In this document: positions 1-8,155 of the stretch, piece after piece
How the letters are laid out: the number at the start of each line of letters is the position of its first letter
Position numbering within the stretch: the first letter of the stretch is position 1
NCBI GenBank assembly: GCA_029558635.1
Contig: JAKQEE010000258.1
Location: 109,052 to 173,051, forward strand
Source of the DNA: Pseudomonadota bacterium
GTDB taxonomy: Bacteria; Pseudomonadota; Alphaproteobacteria; Micavibrionales; Micavibrionaceae
Reading direction: 5' to 3'
DNA length: 64,000 nt
Position numbers and translations under genes: made by a program
Notes under the pieces: generated by a model
The model's input: only the letters and a program-made list of their open reading frames with translations
What the model was told of the DNA's origin: nothing
Databases searched by the model: none

Positions 1-189
1 CTCGACGAGAATGTTGCCGGCCTCAAAGAGCGTTATGGTGATAAAGTCGTGGCCCGCGTTTTCGATGGTAATGCTGAAATGGTCACCGAGATGGATGCTC
101 TGGTGGCTTACCTTCAGGTTCTCGGGACGATGGTCGAGTTTCCGGCTGCGGAAGCTGCAGATGACCAGACTTCGGACAAGCAGGAGTAG
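1..189 (+). CDS. ccoO: cbb3-type cytochrome c oxidase subunit II (C-terminal end, partial)
   Basis: The reading frame is open from the first base and ends at TAG 187-189. The visible 62 residues include MDALVAYLQVLGTMV, the usual C-terminal signature of CcoO, the membrane-anchored mono-haem cytochrome c subunit of cbb3 oxidase. CcoO passes electrons from CcoP to the CcoN haem-copper centre. The haem-binding CxxCH lies upstream of the window. The last residues are acidic and not conserved in the family. ccoQ and ccoP follow immediately, so this is the 3' end of ccoNOQP. Confidence 0.9.
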   Translation, partial: LDENVAGLKERYGDKVVARVFDGNAEMVTEMDALVAYLQVLGTMVEFPAAEAADDQTSDKQE

Positions 190-195
190 TTGGGC

Positions 196-360
196 GTGGA
201 GTGGCTATACGACCATGCGCCGGTGATCGGGCTGTTGTTCTTCGTCGCATTTTTTGCGGTGATGACAGTCTGGGTCTATCGGCCTAACGCAAAACAGAAA
301 TTTGAACATTTTGCAAATATCCCCTTTGAGGAGGACCGTAAGGAGGCCCGGGATGAGTGA
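196..360 (+). CDS. ccoQ: cbb3-type cytochrome oxidase assembly subunit CcoQ/FixQ
   Basis: This 54-residue protein is absent from the ORF track because it starts at GTG. An AGGAG lies 9 bases upstream, which favours GTG 196 over the in-frame TTG 190. It has one N-terminal membrane helix (VIGLLFFVAFFAVMTVWVY) and then a charged tail with a FANIPFEED motif, the normal CcoQ layout. CcoQ is a small helper that stabilises CcoP in the oxidase. Its TGA overlaps the ATG region of ccoP, so translation is probably coupled. The position between ccoO and ccoP is diagnostic. Confidence 0.85.
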   Translation: MEWLYDHAPVIGLLFFVAFFAVMTVWVYRPNAKQKFEHFANIPFEEDRKEARDE

Positions 361-1423
361 AGATCATAAAAAAGAAATTGACCAGATTTCAGGTGTCGAG
401 ACGACTGGACATGAATGGGACGGTCTGAAAGAACTCAATAATCCGGCTCCGCGCTGGTGGTTGATCGTCTGGATTGTTTGTACGATCTGGGCCGTTGGGT
501 ACTGGTTCGTTTATCCGGCATGGCCTACTGCGTGGCCTGGTTTCGGCAGTGGTGAAGAGGCGGAAAAAACCGGTTCTGTTACCCGTGTGACAACCGGTGC
601 TACGCAAGGGTCTGCGGGCTGGACGGAATATAAGCAACTTGAAGAGTCCCAAGCTCAGATTGTTGCTCGTCAGGCCGGATATCTTGAAAAATTCCAGGGC
701 GCTTCTTACGAGCAAATCGCCAACGATCCCGAGCTGTACAAGTTCGCGGTTGCCGGTGGTAACGCCTTGTTCAAAAACAACTGCTCCGTTTGTCACGGCG
801 CGGATGCGCAAGGGTCGAAAGGCTTCCCCAACCTGAGTGATGACGACTGGTTGTGGGGTGGCGATTTGGCTTCTATCGAGCAGACGGTTCGTTTCGGTAT
901 TCGTTCCGAGCATGATGAGACCCGTCAATCGGCGATGCCTTCTTTCGGTAAGGACGAATTGCTGGAAAAAGAAGAGGTCGATCAGGTTGTCGATTATGTT
1001 CTGTCCATGTCCAGTGAAGAAGGGCCTAAAGCTGACGCTCCGGGTGCTGAAATTTTTGCCAATAACTGTGCGTCCTGTCACGGCGAACAAGGTAAAGGCG
1101 GCCGCGATTTCGGCGCTCCGAACCTGACTGACCAGATCTGGCTCTATGGTGGCGAGAAAGAAGATGTGTATAATACTGTCTTCAATGCTCATGCCGGCGT
1201 GATGCCTTTCTGGGAAGGCAAACTTGATGAAAATGCAATTCGTCAGTTGACAATCTACGTTCACGGCCTAGGTGGTGGTGAGGGTGTTGGCGCCGCTGTC
1301 GAGGCTTCTGCGGAGGAGAGCGCTCCTACCCCTGAAGCTGCCCAACCTGCAGAAGGTGAAGGCGCTTCTACCGAGGAACCAGCCCCAGCAGAGGCGGAGA
1401 GTGATGGATCAGCCGCAGAATAA
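353..1423 (+). CDS. ccoP: cbb3-type cytochrome c oxidase subunit III (di-haem)
   Basis: Start ATG 353 (MSEDHKKEID) is chosen over the track's 302 because AAGGAGG sits just upstream and the added residues do not look like CcoP. The N-terminal HEWDGLKELNNPAPRWW motif and one membrane helix anchor it. Two cytochrome c domains follow with CSVCH near residue 144 and CASCH near residue 239. It accepts electrons from soluble cytochrome c and passes them to CcoO. It is 356 residues, longer than usual, because of an Ala/Glu/Pro-rich acidic tail of about 50 residues that is not part of the fold. It overlaps ccoQ upstream and ccoG downstream. Confidence 0.95.
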   Translation: MSEDHKKEIDQISGVETTGHEWDGLKELNNPAPRWWLIVWIVCTIWAVGYWFVYPAWPTAWPGFGSGEEAEKTGSVTRVTTGATQGSAGWTEYKQLEESQAQIVARQAGYLEKFQGASYEQIANDPELYKFAVAGGNALFKNNCSVCHGADAQGSKGFPNLSDDDWLWGGDLASIEQTVRFGIRSEHDETRQSAMPSFGKDELLEKEEVDQVVDYVLSMSSEEGPKADAPGAEIFANNCASCHGEQGKGGRDFGAPNLTDQIWLYGGEKEDVYNTVFNAHAGVMPFWEGKLDENAIRQLTIYVHGLGGGEGVGAAVEASAEESAPTPEAAQPAEGEGASTEEPAPAEAESDGSAAE

Positions 1424-2858
1424 TAAAACATCTGAGAATGGCTCCGAAGCAGGAGCCATTCAGTATTTCGCCGCTCAGGAAAAAGTCTATCCCAAGGCTG
1501 TTTCCGGGCGGTTTCGTACTTTGAAATGGACGGCGATGATCGTGTGTCTCGCGATCTATTATCTGGCACCGTTTCTGCGCTGGACGCGCTCCGGTGATGT
1601 GCCCGATCAGGCGATTCTGATTGATTTGCCGTCGCGTCGTGCCTATTTCTTCATGATAGAAATCTGGCCGCAGGAAGTTTACTATCTGACCGGCATTCTG
1701 ATTTTGGCAGCCATTATGTTGTTCTTCGTCACCTCGCTCTTTGGGCGTGTGTGGTGCGGGTATTTTTGTTTCCAGACGGTATGGACCGATTTGTTTATGA
1801 AGGTCGAGCGTCTGATTCAGGGGGACCGTAATGCGCGGATGAAGCTTGATAAGACCCCGTTTTCGTTTGAAAGAATCTGGAAAAAAAGCCTTACCCATCT
1901 GGTCTGGCTGCTTATTGGATTTGTGACGGCAGGTTCGTTCGTTCTTTATTTCAATGATGCCCCGACGCTGATCAAGGATGCTCTTGGTTTCAATGTTTCG
2001 ACGACCGTTCTTGGGTTTGTCGGTGGCCTGACACTTTCCACCTATATTATGGCCGGATTTGCGCGTGAGCAGGTCTGTACCTATATGTGTCCATACGCCC
2101 GCTTCCAGTCAGCCATGTTTGACAAGGACACGTTGATTATAGGTTATGATAAAATCCGTGGCGAACCTCGTGGCAAGAGCAAGGGGGCTTCAACCCGCGA
2201 TCATTTGGGTGATTGCGTCGATTGTTCCTTGTGCGTTCAGGTCTGTCCGATGGGGATTGATATTCGCAACGGGTTGCAGATGGAGTGTATAGCCTGCGGG
2301 CTTTGTGTTGATGCGTGTGATAATGTGATGGACAAGGTCGGTTCGCCGCGCGGTCTGATCCGTTACGATATTGAACGCGGTCTGGAAGGAGCTGCGGAAG
2401 AGGATCACAATCTGACGCGCCATTTGCTGCGTCCGCGGACGATCTATTACACGGTGTTGTTGTCGGTGGTCTGTTTGGCCATGCTTGTCTCGTTGCTGAT
2501 GCGTCCGGTTCTTGATGTTCATGCGATCCATGACCGCAACCCGCTGTTTGTCAAACTTTCTGACGGCAGCATTCGTAACGGCTATGAGATCAAGATCCTC
2601 AACAAAACCTATGACGAAAGACATTTCACCCTGTCGGTTTCCGGAATCGAAGGGGCCAAATTGTCTTTGCAAGCTGCGGACGGGTCGACCATTGATAACC
2701 TGAAAGTCGAGCCGGATTCAGTTGGGCATTTCCGTGTTTTTGTCACTGCTCCACGCAAGCATGCCGTAACGGGAGATATCACTTTCCGCGCTGTCGATAA
2801 CGAGGATGGAACGGTTGATGAAATTGGATCGGTCTTCATGACCAAGATGGATCGGTAG
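1404..2858 (+). CDS. ccoG: cytochrome oxidase accessory protein CcoG/FixG (Fe-S, Cu reduction)
   Basis: Start ATG 1404 (MDQPQNNK) is chosen. The track start at 1272 only reads through the end of ccoP in another frame. The 484-residue protein has several membrane helices, a VWCGYFCFQTVWTDL segment, and ferredoxin-type cysteine clusters CVDCSLCVQVCP and CIACGLCVDACD for two [4Fe-4S] centres. A C-terminal immunoglobulin-like domain follows. In the family it is needed for cbb3 oxidase assembly and is thought to reduce copper for CcoN. The 20-base overlap with ccoP suggests coupled translation. Confidence 0.93.
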   Translation: MDQPQNNKTSENGSEAGAIQYFAAQEKVYPKAVSGRFRTLKWTAMIVCLAIYYLAPFLRWTRSGDVPDQAILIDLPSRRAYFFMIEIWPQEVYYLTGILILAAIMLFFVTSLFGRVWCGYFCFQTVWTDLFMKVERLIQGDRNARMKLDKTPFSFERIWKKSLTHLVWLLIGFVTAGSFVLYFNDAPTLIKDALGFNVSTTVLGFVGGLTLSTYIMAGFAREQVCTYMCPYARFQSAMFDKDTLIIGYDKIRGEPRGKSKGASTRDHLGDCVDCSLCVQVCPMGIDIRNGLQMECIACGLCVDACDNVMDKVGSPRGLIRYDIERGLEGAAEEDHNLTRHLLRPRTIYYTVLLSVVCLAMLVSLLMRPVLDVHAIHDRNPLFVKLSDGSIRNGYEIKILNKTYDERHFTLSVSGIEGAKLSLQAADGSTIDNLKVEPDSVGHFRVFVTAPRKHAVTGDITFRAVDNEDGTVDEIGSVFMTKMDR

Positions 2859-2863
2859 TTATA

Positions 2864-3346
2864 ATGAGTGTCGCTCTTCCCAAGCCTCTGACCGGAAAAC
2901 GGGTCCTTCTCTATATGATCCTGTTTTTTGGCGTTGTTATGGCGGTTAACGGCTACATGATTTTCGTGGCCTTAAAACACCACCCGGGTGTTGTCACCGA
3001 ACATAATTACGAACGGGGCATTGCTTATGATGAAACTCTGGCTCAGGCCGAGTTCCAGAAGAAGCTGGGGTGGGCGACTTCGTTCTCGATTTCCGGAGAT
3101 CAATCCGAAATGGTTTATGTGATCCGCGACACAGACGGCAAAGTCCTCGAGGGCAAGTCTGTCAGTGTGCGCATGGTGCGTCCGGTACAGGCCGGTTATG
3201 ATTTCGAGGTGAAGCTTGAGGGAGCCTCTGACGGGCGTTATCACGCTCCGTTTAAGGCCCCATTGCGCGGCGCGTGGGATGCTCATATCACTGTCCGATG
3301 GGACGGGGGCGTATACTATGATAACGTTCCTGTTGTGCTGGACTAG
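2864..3346 (+). CDS. ccoH: FixH/CcoH family cbb3 oxidase assembly protein
   Basis: A 160-residue protein with one N-terminal membrane helix (VLLYMILFFGVVMAVNGYMIFVAL) followed by a NYERGIAYDETLAQAEFQKKLGW segment typical of FixH. The rest is a periplasmic beta-rich domain. FixH helps assemble the cbb3 oxidase and interacts with the copper ATPase CcoI. It lies 5 bases after ccoG and about 30 bases before ccoI, matching the ccoGHIS order. Confidence 0.92.
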   Translation: MSVALPKPLTGKRVLLYMILFFGVVMAVNGYMIFVALKHHPGVVTEHNYERGIAYDETLAQAEFQKKLGWATSFSISGDQSEMVYVIRDTDGKVLEGKSVSVRMVRPVQAGYDFEVKLEGASDGRYHAPFKAPLRGAWDAHITVRWDGGVYYDNVPVVLD

Positions 3347-3377
3347 TTTTGATCTTCTTTAGTCAGGGTTGGGGTTC

Positions 3378-5564
3378 ATGTCCGTCGTTGCCGAAACAGG
3401 ACCGGATTTTGCCGCTTATGCGGAAGTGACCGAGACGGGACATTTGTCCGAGACGTTTCTGGTCGAGGGTGTTCATTGCGCGGCGTGTATCCAGAAAGTC
3501 GAATCCGCTTTGCAGGCTCAACCGTTTGTGAGTTATGCACGGCTTAATTTTTCCACGAAAAGATTGCGTGTCGAATGGGACGGTCCGCTGGACCGCGTTC
3601 ATGATATTGTCGGGGCGATCCGCGCTCAAGGCTACGGAGTGCAGCCTTATGATCCCAAAGCGGTGCAGGCCGAAAGCGACGAGGAGGAGCGATTCCTTCA
3701 ATTGTCATTGGGTGTGGCGGCGTTTGCGGCGGGAAATATCATGATGATATCCGTTGGGTTGTGGGCCAGCACAATAGAGGCGATGGGGGTTGGCACGCGC
3801 GATCTATTGCACTGGATTTCGGCGTTGATTGCCATTCCGGCGGTGGCCTATGCGGGGAGGCCTTTCTTTCGTTCGGCGTGGTCGGTTTTAAAACATGGCA
3901 AGACCAATATGGATGTGCCGATTTCCATTGGTGTGATCGGAGCGGTATTGGTTAGTATCTGGCAAACGCTTCACAGTGGTGAGGATGCCTATTTCGACTC
4001 TGCTGTGATGCTGCTCTTTTTCCTGCTGATCGGGAGGTATCTTGATTTTCGGGCGCGGCGCAGGGCACGCGGGGCAGCGTCCGATCTGCTGGCGATGATG
4101 TCGGGAACGGCGGTGGTGTTGAGTGAAGACGGATCGCAGAAATCTGTTCCCATTCGCGACCTCAAAGAGGGAATGAAAGTTCTGGTTCCGATGGGACTGC
4201 GCATTCCGGCTGATTCACGCGTTCTGTCAGGAGAGTCAGAGATTGATACGTCGCTGGTGACAGGGGAAACCTTGCCACGCGGCGTGAAAGAAGGAGACAC
4301 GGTATTTGCCGGAACGATCAATTTGTCGGCGCCGTTGACGTTAATGGTTACCTCGGCGGCCAAGGATTCTTTGCTCTCTGATATTGTGCGACTGATGGAA
4401 AAGGCCGAGCAGGGGCAGGCGAAATATGTTCGTCTGGCCGACCGCGCGGCACGGCTTTATACGCCGTTTGTGCATACGCTGGCGGCGCTCACTTTTTTTG
4501 GTTGGTGGCTGGGGGTTGGGATTGACGGGGCTCATGCGGTTCTGATTGCTGTGACGGTTCTTATTATTACTTGTCCCTGTGCGTTGGGGTTGGCTGTTCC
4601 GGTGGTGCAGGTGTTGGCGACAGGGAGGCTCATGAAGCGGCAAATTTTGGTCAAGGCAGGAGATGCGTTTGAGCGTTTGGCCGGCATTGATACGGTGCTT
4701 CTGGACAAGACGGGGACGTTGACATTGGGCAAGCCTGCGCTGGTCAATGGTGATGAAATTTCTACGCAGCAATTTCAATTGGCGGCGTCTTTGGCGGTGC
4801 ATTCTCATCATCCGCTGTCCAAGGCTTTGGCTGCTTCATGGGCGGGAGATGTTTTATCTGTTTTCGATGTGAAGGAGCTGCCAGGCAAAGGCATTGAGGC
4901 GACGTGGAGCGGTAAAATTGTGCGCTTGGGATCGGCGGCGTGGTGTGGGAATCCATCACAATCGCATCATGATATGCAGGAAATCTGGTTGCAGGTGGAT
5001 GATACTGCGCTCGCGTGCTTTATGTTCCGTGACCAGTTGCGTGTTGATACAAAGGAGACGATTGGGAAATTGAAAGAGCTGGGTTTGAAACCTGTTTTAT
5101 TGTCTGGCGACCGTGTCGAAGTTGCCGAATCTGTTGCACGGGAACTGGGGATTGATGATGTCGCGGGCGGGTTGTCGCCTGTTGGTAAGTACCAGCGCAT
5201 GGAGGCTTTGAAAGCGGCAGGGCATAAGGTTCTGATGGTGGGGGACGGGCTCAACGATGCGCCGACGATTGCGGGGGCGGATGTGTCGATTTCGCCGTCC
5301 TCGGCGATTGATATGGCGCAGAATGCCGCCGATATCGTCTTTATGGGCGATAAGCTGGGGGCAATTGTCGAGGTTTACCGGACTTCGGTATTTGCGCAAA
5401 AACTGGTCAAAGAAAATTTTGCATTGGCCATTCTTTATAATATCATTGCAGTGCCGCTGGCGGTGGCGGGATTGGTTACGCCTTTGATTGCGGCCATTGC
5501 CATGTCGGGGTCGTCTTTGGTGGTGATTGCCAATTCTTTCCGCCTCAGCCGGATGAAGGGATAA
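3378..5564 (+). CDS. ccoI: copper-translocating P-type ATPase CcoI/FixI
   Basis: Start ATG 3378 (MSVVAETG) is preferred over TTG 3369. The 728-residue protein has an N-terminal heavy-metal domain with GVHCAAC (Cys34, Cys37), then transmembrane helices. Other motifs are the TGE actuator, CPC in TCPCALGLAVPV near residue 399, the phosphorylation motif DKTGTLT near residue 443, the HP motif HHPLSKA, and GDGLNDAP in the hinge. These are the P1B copper ATPase hallmarks. In ccoGHIS operons this pump supplies copper for the CcoN active site rather than for detoxification. Confidence 0.95.
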   Translation: MSVVAETGPDFAAYAEVTETGHLSETFLVEGVHCAACIQKVESALQAQPFVSYARLNFSTKRLRVEWDGPLDRVHDIVGAIRAQGYGVQPYDPKAVQAESDEEERFLQLSLGVAAFAAGNIMMISVGLWASTIEAMGVGTRDLLHWISALIAIPAVAYAGRPFFRSAWSVLKHGKTNMDVPISIGVIGAVLVSIWQTLHSGEDAYFDSAVMLLFFLLIGRYLDFRARRRARGAASDLLAMMSGTAVVLSEDGSQKSVPIRDLKEGMKVLVPMGLRIPADSRVLSGESEIDTSLVTGETLPRGVKEGDTVFAGTINLSAPLTLMVTSAAKDSLLSDIVRLMEKAEQGQAKYVRLADRAARLYTPFVHTLAALTFFGWWLGVGIDGAHAVLIAVTVLIITCPCALGLAVPVVQVLATGRLMKRQILVKAGDAFERLAGIDTVLLDKTGTLTLGKPALVNGDEISTQQFQLAASLAVHSHHPLSKALAASWAGDVLSVFDVKELPGKGIEATWSGKIVRLGSAAWCGNPSQSHHDMQEIWLQVDDTALACFMFRDQLRVDTKETIGKLKELGLKPVLLSGDRVEVAESVARELGIDDVAGGLSPVGKYQRMEALKAAGHKVLMVGDGLNDAPTIAGADVSISPSSAIDMAQNAADIVFMGDKLGAIVEVYRTSVFAQKLVKENFALAILYNIIAVPLAVAGLVTPLIAAIAMSGSSLVVIANSFRLSRMKG

Positions 5565-5567
5565 AAT

Positions 5568-5768
5568 ATGAGTGTGCTTGCGTTTCTAATTCCGTTGGCG
5601 CTGGTTTTGGGCGGATGCGGGTTGGCGTTCTTTATCTGGACGATCCGTACGGGTCAGTATGAAGACCTTGAGGGAGCGGCGCACCGTATTCTGATCGACG
5701 ACGATTTTCCTTTGTCCGACGAGCCGGAAAAAAAAGAGGACTCTAAAGCTTCGAAAGCTTCGCTTTAA
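5568..5768 (+). CDS. ccoS: cbb3-type cytochrome oxidase assembly protein CcoS
   Basis: A 66-residue protein with one N-terminal membrane helix and the conserved WTIRTGQYEDLEGAAHRIL segment of CcoS/FixS, followed by an acidic and lysine-rich tail. CcoS is needed to insert haem b and copper into CcoN. It starts 3 bases after ccoI. Its last 26 bases overlap the 3' end of the thioredoxin gene on the other strand, through a repeated aagcttcg sequence. Confidence 0.92.
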   Translation: MSVLAFLIPLALVLGGCGLAFFIWTIRTGQYEDLEGAAHRILIDDDFPLSDEPEKKEDSKASKASL

Positions 5769-6300
5769 GTTCTTCACCTGTCCAATCCGTATCTCCGACA
5801 ATCTTTTCCGCCATCCGGCCTTTGCGGTCGATCAGGATAGTTTCCGGCAATTTGTAAGTCTGGAACAAATCTTCGGTGATTTTTTTGCCCTCATCGCGGC
5901 TGATGATGATGTTCGATGATTTCAGTTTTTCTTTGATGGCGTCCGGTTGCTTTGCCAGAAAGTTTTCGATTTTGTCTTTGTCAATGTCGTTCGAGAGTGC
6001 AATCAGAATCAGATCATCACGACTGGCGGCCAGTTCGACCAGTTTGGGGAATTCAACGACGCAGGGTGCGCACCATGAAGCCCAGAAATTGAGCAGGACG
6101 ATTTTGCCCTTGAAATCGGATATTTTATAGGTATTGCCATCGAGCGCAGTGATATCGAAGACCGGAAGGGGCGCACGGTTATCTTGCGTGGATTGTTGTG
6201 CGGCCTGTTGTGCGGGCGGGCCGGAATCATCAAGCCAGATCGTGAGCAAGAATCCCGCAACAATCGCCAGAGCTAGAACGATCAGATTAAGCTGTTTCAT
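5743..6300 (-). CDS. TlpA/ResA-like membrane-anchored thiol-disulfide oxidoreductase
   Basis: A 185-residue protein with an N-terminal signal anchor (LIVLALAIVAGFLLTIW) and a periplasmic thioredoxin fold with active site WCAPC (Cys77, Cys80) in NFWASWCAPCVVEFPKL. Such proteins reduce apocytochrome CxxCH cysteines before haem attachment. It is the last gene of the set lipoprotein, resB, ccsA, tlpA and overlaps the ccsA end by 14 bases. By position it plays the ResA/CcsX role. It converges on ccoS with a 26-base overlap. Confidence 0.85.
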   Translation of the reverse strand: MKQLNLIVLALAIVAGFLLTIWLDDSGPPAQQAAQQSTQDNRAPLPVFDITALDGNTYKISDFKGKIVLLNFWASWCAPCVVEFPKLVELAASRDDLILIALSNDIDKDKIENFLAKQPDAIKEKLKSSNIIISRDEGKKITEDLFQTYKLPETILIDRKGRMAEKIVGDTDWTGEELKAKLSKL

Positions 6301-8155
6301 GTGATGCTTCTTTTTGTGAAATGCGGAACGACAACGCGCCGATCAACATCAACTCAAATAAAGCGAAAGCGCCTAGCCCCCAGAACAGGCCTTCGATAAA
6401 GCCGTAGGAGTGGAGACCGACGCCGAGCAAATTCACGCCGATCCAGGCAATGCCCACAATAACAGAGACGAAGGCCAGTCCGGCGGTTTGGACGAGCGGG
6501 GAGATTTGTCCCGCGACCTTGCCGTGGATAATCCAAATAAGCCAAAGTGTAATCAGGAGTGCGCCGTTTTCTTTCGGGTCCCATCCCCAGAAGCGTCCCC
6601 ATGATTGATCCGCCCAGACACCGCCCAGAATGGTTCCGGTGGCGGTGAAGAGAAGGGCAGTCAGGGCCAGTGTGCCCAAGCTGTGGCGCATGGATTTCAG
6701 GGTTTCGTTATCGGTTTTTCCGGTGGCTTCGCCGATCAGGATCATGTGGGCCAGAACGGAAGTCACAAGGCACCAGCCATAGCCGATAGTGATGCATAAA
6801 ACGTGTGTGGTAAGCCAGAACCTGGTGTTGAGAACGGCGGTCAGGACTTTCATCGTGTCGCCTTCGTCGGCCATTGACAGCCCCAGAAGGCCGATGCCCG
6901 TCCCCATCAAGCCCGCGCAGAGGAGACCGATGTGGTTCTTGAGTTTGCGTTCAAACAGGATAGCAAAGAGCGGTGCGACAAGCCCGACAAAGAGGATCGA
7001 TTCGTAGAGCGTTCCAACGGGGGGGCGATCGAGCAGAATAATCCGTGCGGCGAGGCCACCGCCTTGCAGCACGATTGCGACCAGCATTGAGATGGCAGAG
7101 AATTTGATCAACCAGCCACTGCGGCCCAAACTGAGAGCCAGCAGGGTGAAAAGGAACGAAACGGCGAAGAAAATCAGAGCGGATTGGAAGGGCCCAATCT
7201 GGTTATAGAGCAGCTCAAGCGAAAGTGTGCCGGGAGCAAGGTAGGAGAGTTCGAGGCTCGCCGATGACCATTCCTGCGGTTTGTTCAATTGCCATGCCAT
7301 TGCAAGGTCTTGCCAGAGTTTCAGATATTCCGCCGATCTGGGAGAGCCTTTGCCGGAAGAGATCATATCCCACGGGGCGATCCATTCGCCGGATTTTTTA
7401 TCCCAGTCATTCGGGATCACGCGGAAGAGCGTGTTGTTCTGGGCGGCTTGTTCGATAGTTTTGATTTGCCAGCCGAGGACAGCGGTTTGTTGCTCGAAGG
7501 GAGTGTACCGCGTCGGGTTTTCGCCTTTCTTTTTGATGATAGCGAGAATTTGTTGTTCCAATTGGGTGTCGATTTTTTTGAGGGATAGGTAGGTTGCCGG
7601 TTCACCTGCCGTCATATCCAGCTTTTCCTGCCATTCGGAGGGGATAGAGACGTTCAGGGGCAGAAGGAGAGAGAAGCTGCGCAGGAGCTGGGTGTATTCC
7701 AGCGCATTTTCGTGAAGGGTCAGGAGGGCTTTTTGTTCGCCGGAGAGGGTTTTGGCATCTTTGCCCATCAGCTGTTCGACGGTCGGGAAGGTTTTTTCCA
7801 AGCCCGTCGTCAGTTCAGTGAAAGCGTAGAGAGGCTTTTTGCGCTCTTCCAATCCCAGCAGGTGACGGACATTGCCGTTTTCGATTTTGAAAATATTCTG
7901 TCTGACAGAAGCGACCGGATCGAAGATCGTTTCGGCCAGCCAGTTGACGGCGGATTGCCCTTCGAATGTGCTTTTGCCCGAAAAGCGGATCAACTCGTTG
8001 CGGGCGAAGGTGTCGAGCGGCTTTATGCGGCCGTCGTGCAGAATAGGGATTTGCGCAAAGGCGGATAGGTCGATGTCTTCGGATTTTGCAAAGGCGGTTC
8101 CTGCAAAACAGAAAAGGACCAGAAAAAGTGAATGCAGAAAAAGGCGGATGGTCAT
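6287..8155 (-). CDS. ccsA: cytochrome c biogenesis protein CcsA/ResC (System II haem lyase)
   Basis: A 622-residue protein. A signal-like helix leads into a soluble region of about 300 residues starting HDGRIKPLDTFARNEL, and then a block of membrane helices. The tryptophan-rich haem-handling motif QSWGRFWGWDPKENGALL is clear, with flanking histidines in TTHVLCITIGYG and GVGLHSYGF. With ResB it carries haem across the membrane and joins it to CxxCH motifs. The long N-terminal region is seen in several large CcsA proteins outside Alphaproteobacteria. Its ATG overlaps the resB stop (ATGA), so the two are translationally coupled. Confidence 0.88.
   Translation of the reverse strand: MTIRLFLHSLFLVLFCFAGTAFAKSEDIDLSAFAQIPILHDGRIKPLDTFARNELIRFSGKSTFEGQSAVNWLAETIFDPVASVRQNIFKIENGNVRHLLGLEERKKPLYAFTELTTGLEKTFPTVEQLMGKDAKTLSGEQKALLTLHENALEYTQLLRSFSLLLPLNVSIPSEWQEKLDMTAGEPATYLSLKKIDTQLEQQILAIIKKKGENPTRYTPFEQQTAVLGWQIKTIEQAAQNNTLFRVIPNDWDKKSGEWIAPWDMISSGKGSPRSAEYLKLWQDLAMAWQLNKPQEWSSASLELSYLAPGTLSLELLYNQIGPFQSALIFFAVSFLFTLLALSLGRSGWLIKFSAISMLVAIVLQGGGLAARIILLDRPPVGTLYESILFVGLVAPLFAILFERKLKNHIGLLCAGLMGTGIGLLGLSMADEGDTMKVLTAVLNTRFWLTTHVLCITIGYGWCLVTSVLAHMILIGEATGKTDNETLKSMRHSLGTLALTALLFTATGTILGGVWADQSWGRFWGWDPKENGALLITLWLIWIIHGKVAGQISPLVQTAGLAFVSVIVGIAWIGVNLLGVGLHSYGFIEGLFWGLGAFALFELMLIGALSFRISQKEASHETA

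Noticed and set aside
389-1264. Long minus-strand ORF of 291 aa
   Set aside because: It lies fully antisense to ccoP, whose haem motifs and start are clear, so it is a shadow frame.
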